Source of the DNA: an uncultured Myxococcales bacterium
Lineage (GTDB): Bacteria; Myxococcota_A; Polyangia; Polyangiales; Polyangiaceae
Direction: 5' to 3'
DNA length: 45,064 bases
Assembly (NCBI GenBank): GCA_937872925.1
Contig: CALMUT010000077.1
Coordinates: 1 to 45,064, forward strand
A program made the position numbers and the translations under genes. Shown here in pieces: positions 40,455 through 45,064 of the stretch. Numbering within the stretch: position 1 is the first letter of the stretch; each line of letters begins with the position of its first letter. The notes under the pieces are model-generated. The model worked only from the letters and a program-made list of their open reading frames with translations. It ran no database searches and had not been told where the DNA came from.

Positions 40455-41047
40455 CCCGCCCACCTTCCTTGCGCTGCGCGCCGCACGGATGCCTGCACCT
40501 GTCGGCGCGCCGCATGCAAGCGCGAGTACGCCGTCTGCGCAGGGCACGACAGCGCAACCGCGACTTCATTCATCGGTAGTTGCTCTATTTCGTAGAGCAC
40601 AAATACGGCGCGCTTGTCGTCGTCCAGTTCACCCACGGCACGATCCAGCAACTGCCGCGCTTGTTGGTCTGCAAGTTGATCGTGCGGGCCGTCCGGCGAC
40701 GCCACTTCCGGAGGCGACGCCCAAGGTTGCTCGCGCTGCGTTGAAGCGCGTCGACGATGCGCCTGCGCCACACGCACCGCGATGCCATACAGCCACGTTT
40801 TGAAAGAAGAACGGTGTTCGAAGGAGTCTAAGCGGCGGAAAGCCACCAAAAAAACTTCCTGACACAAGTCGTCGGCGTCGGACTCGCTCATGCCCAGCCG
40901 ACGCAAAGAGCGCCACACGAACGCGCCGTGTTCCCGAAATAGTTCTGCGACGTGCGCAGCGGCTTCCGCGGGCGAGCGTGCCGCTCTGCCTGACGACGTG
41001 GCTCCTGCATCCGCGTGCGGGGACTGAGCGAGGGCCGCGACCGTCAT
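40451..41047 (-). CDS. ECF RNA polymerase sigma factor (module 2)
   Basis: 198 residues. Region 2: HVAELFREHGAFVWRSLRRL, ESDADDLCQEVFLVAFRRLD, SFKTWLYGIAVRVAQAHRRR. Region 4: LDRAVGELDDDKRAVFVLYE, QLPMNEVAVALSCPAQTAYS, RLHAARRQVQ. No region 3. The first ATG overlaps the stop of the upstream barrel gene by four bases, so the sigma factor is translated from the barrel-gene message, in contrast to module 1 where the sigma gene is first. Only moderate sequence similarity to the module 1 sigma factor. Confidence 0.95.
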   Translation of the reverse strand: MTVAALAQSPHADAGATSSGRAARSPAEAAAHVAELFREHGAFVWRSLRRLGMSESDADDLCQEVFLVAFRRLDSFEHRSSFKTWLYGIAVRVAQAHRRRASTQREQPWASPPEVASPDGPHDQLADQQARQLLDRAVGELDDDKRAVFVLYEIEQLPMNEVAVALSCPAQTAYSRLHAARRQVQASVRRAAQGRWAG

Positions 41048-42099
41048 GGCGATGGAAAGAGTAGCGTGAGACCGAGGGCTGCGGAGATCGCGGCCCGGGA
41101 AGGCTCAAAGAGCGTCCGATCGGCGCCATCTGGGGTGCGATAGGTGACTTGGGAGCGCACCAGGGGCGTCAGAAATGACGCGCTGGCCGTCAGCGCCAAG
41201 GGGCCCGCCAGCGCGAGGGTGAGTCGACTGGGTACCGTGGCGTAGACCGAAGGCGCGTCGTCGGAGAGCTGCTTGTCGAAGCCACTGCCGCGACTGCGTA
41301 GGGCACCCAAGAGCAGACCCCCGCAGGTATGAAAGCGCACGCGCCCGGTGTTGAGGGAAAGGGGACATAGCGCCGCGCCAGCGTGCACCAGAGACAGGTC
41401 CGCAGATGCGCCACGCTCGGCGTCCACGCTCTGTCCAAACCAGTATGCCGCAGACAGCTCGATGTCCCACAACCCCGGTGGGTCGAGTAGCACGGCAGCG
41501 CCAACGCCAAGCGCCGCGCGCGGCAACAGACCCAACGCGCCTGCGAACAACGCACTGACTCCCACGCGCCAGGGCTCCGGCGGCTTTTCGACCGGCACCA
41601 ACACGCGTTCACGGCGGACCACAACGCGAGAGGGCTTCGGTTCGACCGCGGGCGCTGCAGGCGACGGTTCTTTTGGTTTCGGTTCGACCAGTGCGGCGTC
41701 AGGATCGATCAAAATCGAGACTACGAAGACCAAGCCCTCGTCGAGAGACGCACACTCCGGCTCGACGCTGTCGAGGGTGCGCGTGCCCAGCAACGCGCCC
41801 GTTCCGTCGCGGATCGTCAGAACCGCTTTCCAGCGCTGGCCGTCCCGGGACAGATGGCCCTCGACAGAAACGTCCGCTTCCGCCGCCGACACGAAGACGC
41901 GCCGTGCCAAGCGTTCTTCCACCGCGCGCGCGAGCGCCTGAGTGGCAATGCACGACTCCGCCCCTTCTAGACGCACCCAGCTGAGCGACGACGTGCGGGC
42001 CGGCGTGTCCTCGGCCCAGGCCGGCCGAGCCCACAGAAGCGCAGTGGCCAGCGCGGCGACCGGGCCGGCGCCCTGCAAAACGCGCGCAATCCGACGCAT
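41044..42099 (-). CDS. Putative outer-membrane barrel protein of ECF module 2
   Basis: 351 residues from ATG 42099. A signal peptide ends near AWAEDT (residue 30). Residues 32-145 form a periplasmic domain (WVRLEGAESCIATQALARAV, VEGHLSRDGQRWKAVLTIRD, ECASLDEGLVFVVSILIDPD). A Pro/Lys linker (EPKPKEPSPAAPAVEPKPS) leads to a C-terminal half of amphipathic strands (GVSALFAGALGLLPRAALGV, LWDIELSAAYWFGQS, ALSLTLLF-like end). The same plan as the protein at 27937. It heads the second ECF operon. The family is unnamed as far as I can tell. Confidence 0.75.
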   Translation of the reverse strand: MRRIARVLQGAGPVAALATALLWARPAWAEDTPARTSSLSWVRLEGAESCIATQALARAVEERLARRVFVSAAEADVSVEGHLSRDGQRWKAVLTIRDGTGALLGTRTLDSVEPECASLDEGLVFVVSILIDPDAALVEPKPKEPSPAAPAVEPKPSRVVVRRERVLVPVEKPPEPWRVGVSALFAGALGLLPRAALGVGAAVLLDPPGLWDIELSAAYWFGQSVDAERGASADLSLVHAGAALCPLSLNTGRVRFHTCGGLLLGALRSRGSGFDKQLSDDAPSVYATVPSRLTLALAGPLALTASASFLTPLVRSQVTYRTPDGADRTLFEPSRAAISAALGLTLLFPSP

Positions 42100-42233
42100 T
42101 TTCGTGGAGTTTTCGCGGGTATGGGGCACTGGGACCCCCTACATACGGCCGATCCCGACTCGCCGCCCCCAAAATGTCCGCGGATTCTGGGACCGAAGAC
42201 GGCCCGCAGCGGAAACCCTTGCCCCAGGTGCCC

Positions 42234-42425
42234 TCAGAGCGCGTCTAGAACCGATAGCAGACGCGCAAGGACCCCAGCGACATACCGTTCGACCAGCACC
42301 AACCCCCCAAGCCCGACCGACATGGCAAGCCAGGGCAGCCTCGCGCCTCGGAGCCCAGAACTCGACCGAATGCACAGCAGCGACGAGATCACCACAACGC
42401 AGGCCAAGGCGATGCGCGGCGTCAC
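42234..42425 (-). CDS. Small two-helix membrane protein
   Basis: 63 residues from GTG 42425 with GGGGAG eight bases upstream. Two hydrophobic segments (IALACVVVISSLLCI and LPWLAMSVGLGGLVLV) joined by a basic loop (RSSSGLRGAR), ending in VAGVLARLLSVLDAL. The size and layout suggest a genuine small inner-membrane protein, but no family was recognised. It lies 134 bases upstream of the barrel gene on the same strand. Confidence 0.45.
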   Translation of the reverse strand: MTPRIALACVVVISSLLCIRSSSGLRGARLPWLAMSVGLGGLVLVERYVAGVLARLLSVLDAL

Positions 42426-42542
42426 AGCTTAGCTCCCCGACCACTAGTTTCATCAGATGCTTTTTGCCACATGTAGCTCTATCGACACGACTCGAATCGA
42501 GTTGCGCCTAACTTGTGAGCGCGCGCTATCCGCGTTCGGTGG

Positions 42543-43040
42543 CTAGACGCCCAGAGTGTCGTCGGGCAAATCAAGAGCGTGGGTCACGAGGAGCGCCAGC
42601 TCGTGGGACTGTTCCGCGCCAAGGCGCTGCCCGATGTAGGCCGTGCCGTACACCATCGCGGCGAGCCCAAAGCCCAGGGGCAGCGCCCACAGCGCCCACA
42701 GCGGCTCGTTCAAAAGCCACTGCGAAAACGCGAAGAGCATCGCAAAAATCGAAGTGATGCCCACGATGGCGTACATCGCGACTAGCAACGTCCACACTTG
42801 CGGTTGCGGGCCGATCCGGCCGTACACCAGCGTGCCTTCCTCGTGTGTGTCGACTTGCAAGCTGATCTGCGGCGACCAAAAATCCTGACGCTCGGCTTCG
42901 ACCGTGAGCTCAACGCAGCTGCCCAGCACGCTGCCCTTGCAGCCGGCAGCCTTCAGGCACGACTTCAGTCGCGCCAGCACCTCTTTGGGAGCCAGCGCTA
43001 CGACGAACTCGATCTTGGGGCGAACGTGCGGGCGACGCAT
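42543..43040 (-). CDS. Membrane protein of unknown function
   Basis: 165 residues from ATG 43040 (a GTG at 43085 is in frame). The N-terminal 80 residues are soluble (KIEFVVALAPKEVLARLKSC, KGSVLGSCVELTVEAERQDF, ISLQVDTHEEGTLVYGRIGP), which suggests a beta-strand-rich domain with three cysteines. Two membrane segments follow (VWTLLVAMYAIVGITSIFAM and LWALPLGFGLAAMVYGTAYI), then a helical tail (EQSHELALLVTHALDL). No ribosome site stands out. The product is probably an inner-membrane protein. No family was recognised. Confidence 0.7.
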   Translation of the reverse strand: MRRPHVRPKIEFVVALAPKEVLARLKSCLKAAGCKGSVLGSCVELTVEAERQDFWSPQISLQVDTHEEGTLVYGRIGPQPQVWTLLVAMYAIVGITSIFAMLFAFSQWLLNEPLWALWALPLGFGLAAMVYGTAYIGQRLGAEQSHELALLVTHALDLPDDTLGV

Positions 43041-43105
43041 GCGTACGTCAGAAGAGCTGTAACGCGTGCACGCCGCCGCGTCCACGACGCACGCCCGGAC
43101 CTCAG

Positions 43106-43128
43106 GCGAGTGCAGTCAGTGCACTCGC
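43106..43128 (-). terminator. Hairpin after the FrnE-like gene
   Basis: GCGAGTGCA, a five-base loop (gtcag), then TGCACTCGC: a perfect 9-bp stem directly after the stop at 43130. No T run follows on the minus strand. Likely terminator or mRNA-stabilising hairpin. Confidence 0.55.
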
Positions 43129-43129
43129 T

Positions 43130-43831
43130 TCAGCAACCGTCCGGGCCACAGGCGGTGCCTTCGGCAAGCATCTGCGGCGCTTCGACGGTTTCCGCCCACG
43201 CCTTTTCCAGTACTTGCTTCAGCACTGCCGGCGGTTGCGCTCCCGAGATCCCATAGCGACCGACGATGAAGAACGGCACGCCCCGAATGCCCAGCGCCCT
43301 CGCTTTTGCCGCGTCGTCACCGACGGCGTCCGCGTGGGGGTCACTCGCGAGCACTGAGGCGACGTCGTCCGCCGAGAGCCCCGCCTCCACCGCCATGCTC
43401 GTGAGCGCGCCATGGTCACCGATGGCTTTTCCCTCGGTCATGTAGCCGCGCAAGAATCGCTCTTTTACCGCATCCTGCAAGCCCACTTCGGACGCAAGAT
43501 GCAGCAGCCGGTGCGCGTCAAAGGTATTGCCCGCTGCGATGTGATCAAATCGAAACTCAAGCCCGACGCCACGCGCAGTCTCTGTCATGCGCTCGATCAT
43601 CGCGTTCGCGTCTTCTGCCGACACGTTGTACTTCTTCGCCAAGCGTTCGGTGTAGTCGCCGGGGTACACGGCGGGCGCTGCCGGATCGAGCTCGAAGGCG
43701 CGCCATTGGATGCGCACGGCGTCGCGGTGTTCGAACTCCGAGAGCGCGGACTCCAAATGACGTTTGCCCACGTAGCACCACGGGCACGCGATATCCGACC
43801 AAATCTGAACCGGCAGCTCGACTTCGATCAT
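43130..43831 (-). CDS. DsbA-family oxidoreductase, FrnE-like
   Basis: 233 residues. The thioredoxin fold starts VQIWSDIACPWCYVGKRHLE with the redox pair Cys16-Pro-Trp-Cys19. An inserted helical domain follows (about 60-170: LAKKYNVSAEDANAMIERMT, FDAHRLLHLASEVGLQ, FLRGYMTEGKAIGDHGAL). The cis-Pro segment GVPFFIVGRYGISGAQPP is intact. No signal peptide, so it acts in the cytoplasm, as is usual for FrnE (2-hydroxychromene-2-carboxylate isomerase/DsbA clan). It ends in ACGPDGC, an extra Cys pair. Stop is followed by a hairpin. Confidence 0.93.
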   Translation of the reverse strand: MIEVELPVQIWSDIACPWCYVGKRHLESALSEFEHRDAVRIQWRAFELDPAAPAVYPGDYTERLAKKYNVSAEDANAMIERMTETARGVGLEFRFDHIAAGNTFDAHRLLHLASEVGLQDAVKERFLRGYMTEGKAIGDHGALTSMAVEAGLSADDVASVLASDPHADAVGDDAAKARALGIRGVPFFIVGRYGISGAQPPAVLKQVLEKAWAETVEAPQMLAEGTACGPDGC

Positions 43832-43883
43832 CGCCGCTCAGTATGGTGCACGCCTCCGCAGTGTAAAGGCCGCCGTAGGCGCG

Positions 43884-44819
43884 CTACTTTCCCCGAGCGA
43901 CGTCCCGACAACAGCGAAACCCAGTCGAGTAGTCGTGATAGTCCGGCGCGTGCGTGGCCGTGGTGTAAGCGCAACCGCGACCGTGTTCCCTCTTCGACGA
44001 GTAGTAACCACCCATGAAGACGCCGCTGCCCCGTGGGCCCAAGCGATGTTCGCCGTACTCCAATGGGATCTCCTTGGGCAGTGCCGAACTCACGTCGTCC
44101 GCCACCCATTCGTGCAGATTGCCGACCAGATCGAAGGCACCTTCCGGGCTCTTGCACGCGTCATGAGCCCCGGTAAGCGCGAGAAATCCTGGCTCCTGAT
44201 TCACCTTCGGGTTGTTGTAGTGACTGTCTTTGGTCAAGAAGACCCGCTTGCCAAACACCTGGGTCAGCACGTGCCCCTTGCCCGTGTTGCACTTGCCACG
44301 CACTTCGTCCTTTCCGTAGGGCATGCGCCGCCGCCCCTCCCCGGCGCACGCGCGGTACCATTCCTTCGCGCGGCACAGTCGCTTGCCCGCAAGCCCACAC
44401 GCCGCAGCTGCTTCGATGCGGCTGATGTACCCCTGCGGCGACACCCCCGCCGCACTCCGCGCAATCACCGCTTCGCCATCCCGCAGGGGCTCAAAGGGCG
44501 AGCGCACGACATCCGGAGTCTTGGCGAGCACCGTATGCGCCTCCCAACGGTCGACACAGAAGTCCGCAACGCGCGCCATCTCCCTTGGACAGCCTGCCCG
44601 CATGTCCTGGTCTAATCGGTCAGCCTCGGACTTTCGCTCAGCCTTGGCCCTTTGATCAGTCTTGCTTTTTTGGAGATGCGGCACCCTCGGCGTCATCGGC
44701 CTCTCACTCGCTTCGGCCGGTTGCGCCTGCGCGTTCAGCCCGTCACAGCCGCCCGACGCAATAAGCAGCAAGGCCCGCGCAAGCAGCGCGCCACAACCAA
44801 CTCCGTTCCTTCGCCGCAC
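43884..44819 (-). CDS. SUMF1/formylglycine-generating-enzyme-type lipoprotein
   Basis: 311 residues from GTG 44819, chosen because it gives a basic N-region (RRRNG), a hydrophobic core (ALLARALLLIASG) and a lipobox Cys at SGGC. The ORF is open to 44873. A charged Lys/Glu linker (KSKTDQRAKAERKSEADRLD) is followed by an FGE-sulfatase domain: DFCVDRWEAHT, ISRIEAAAACGLAGKRLCRA, EWYRACAGEGRRRMPYG, DLVGNLHEWVADD, GVFMGGYYSS, STGFRCCRD. In true formylglycine enzymes the C-terminal copper-binding cysteines do the chemistry; lipid-anchored members in myxobacteria usually act in other processes, and here function is unknown. No operon partner. Confidence 0.88.
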   Translation of the reverse strand: MRRRNGVGCGALLARALLLIASGGCDGLNAQAQPAEASERPMTPRVPHLQKSKTDQRAKAERKSEADRLDQDMRAGCPREMARVADFCVDRWEAHTVLAKTPDVVRSPFEPLRDGEAVIARSAAGVSPQGYISRIEAAAACGLAGKRLCRAKEWYRACAGEGRRRMPYGKDEVRGKCNTGKGHVLTQVFGKRVFLTKDSHYNNPKVNQEPGFLALTGAHDACKSPEGAFDLVGNLHEWVADDVSSALPKEIPLEYGEHRLGPRGSGVFMGGYYSSKREHGRGCAYTTATHAPDYHDYSTGFRCCRDVARGK

Positions 44820-44932
44820 CGCACGCGACTCTAGCAGGCCGAGAAACGGATCCCTCGATGCTGCGCCCCACACCCGTCAAAGCCGACGATATCGTGCTGG
44901 TTAGTGCCCAAGACTGTTGCCCGCCGTTGGAC

Positions 44933-45064
44933 GCGCCTGCAACGGGCCGTCGCCTCGGACGGGGTCACGGGTCGGGTGCGCTTGCAACGGGCCGTTCGCC
45001 TCGGACCGGGTCACGGGTCGGGTGCGCTTGTGACGGGCCGTTCGCCTCGGACCGGGTCACGGGT
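44933..45064. repeat. 46-bp tandem array, runs off right edge
   Basis: Units cgggtgcgcttgcaacgggc plus cgttcgcctcggaccgggtc plus acgggt fill 44973-45018 and 45019-45064, with a partial, slightly different unit at 44933-44972. The last complete unit ends exactly at the window edge, so the array probably continues. No spacers are present. Confidence 0.9.

Overview
The window looks like chromosomal DNA of a myxobacterium-type bacterium (phylum Myxococcota, most likely the Polyangiales/Sorangium side). This is inferred from the very high GC content, about sixteen lipoprotein signal peptides in 45 kb, Gly/Ala/Ser/Thr spacers after the lipid-modified cysteine, MopE-type metal-binding motifs, Cys-rich NCGSCG repeats, RCC1 and PEGA-domain proteins, and ECF sigma factors paired with FecR/TPR anti-sigma factors. 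No rRNA, tRNA or CRISPR array was seen.

Layout. (1) 1-3518, minus: the 5' part of a secreted SpvB/TcB-like RHS protein that runs off the left edge. (2) 3675-12289, plus: a four-gene lipoprotein operon (beta-helix/Gly-rich protein, 1213-residue coiled-coil lipoprotein, second beta-helix/Gly-rich protein, MopE-motif lipoprotein) ending at a strong hairpin. (3) 12361-17123: a decayed accessory stretch with truncated Uma2 genes, an intact VapBC pair, a frameshifted DUF4160 next to DUF2442, two Cys-containing lipoproteins and several short repeats. (4) 17124-24517: a two-gene cassette (TPR-PEGA membrane protein plus beta-helix/Gly-rich lipoprotein) present twice. The first copy's beta-helix gene is broken by a G-rich 59-base insertion, and the second copy's PEGA gene is truncated at a dispersed hairpin repeat. 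A DUF559 gene, its remnant and a transposase fragment lie between and after them. (5) 24518-26784: a second MopE lipoprotein and a frameshifted lipoprotein. (6) 26832-30871, minus: ECF sigma, FecR-TPR anti-sigma, putative outer-membrane barrel and a terminal lipoprotein. (7) 31026-32025: an almost identical duplicated small gene, the dispersed repeat, twin palindromes and a minisatellite. (8) 32021-38337: unrelated lipoproteins (one with six perfect 69-residue repeats), a cupin and a DoxX-like protein. (9) 38365-42099, minus: a second barrel/ECF sigma/anti-sigma/RCC1-lipoprotein operon. (10) 42234-44819: small membrane proteins, a FrnE/DsbA-like oxidoreductase and a SUMF1-type lipoprotein, then a 46-bp tandem array that runs off the right edge.

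The common theme is the cell envelope: lipid-anchored, probably surface-displayed repeat proteins. Two paralogous ECF modules appear to sense the envelope, and the gene content is being reshaped by duplication and truncation at short repeats. The most unusual signals are a recurring acidic-Phe motif just after the lipidated cysteine, the Gly-rich/beta-strand layout shared by four proteins, the repeat element found at duplication breakpoints, the 59-base insertion, and two sets of palindromic operator-like sites.
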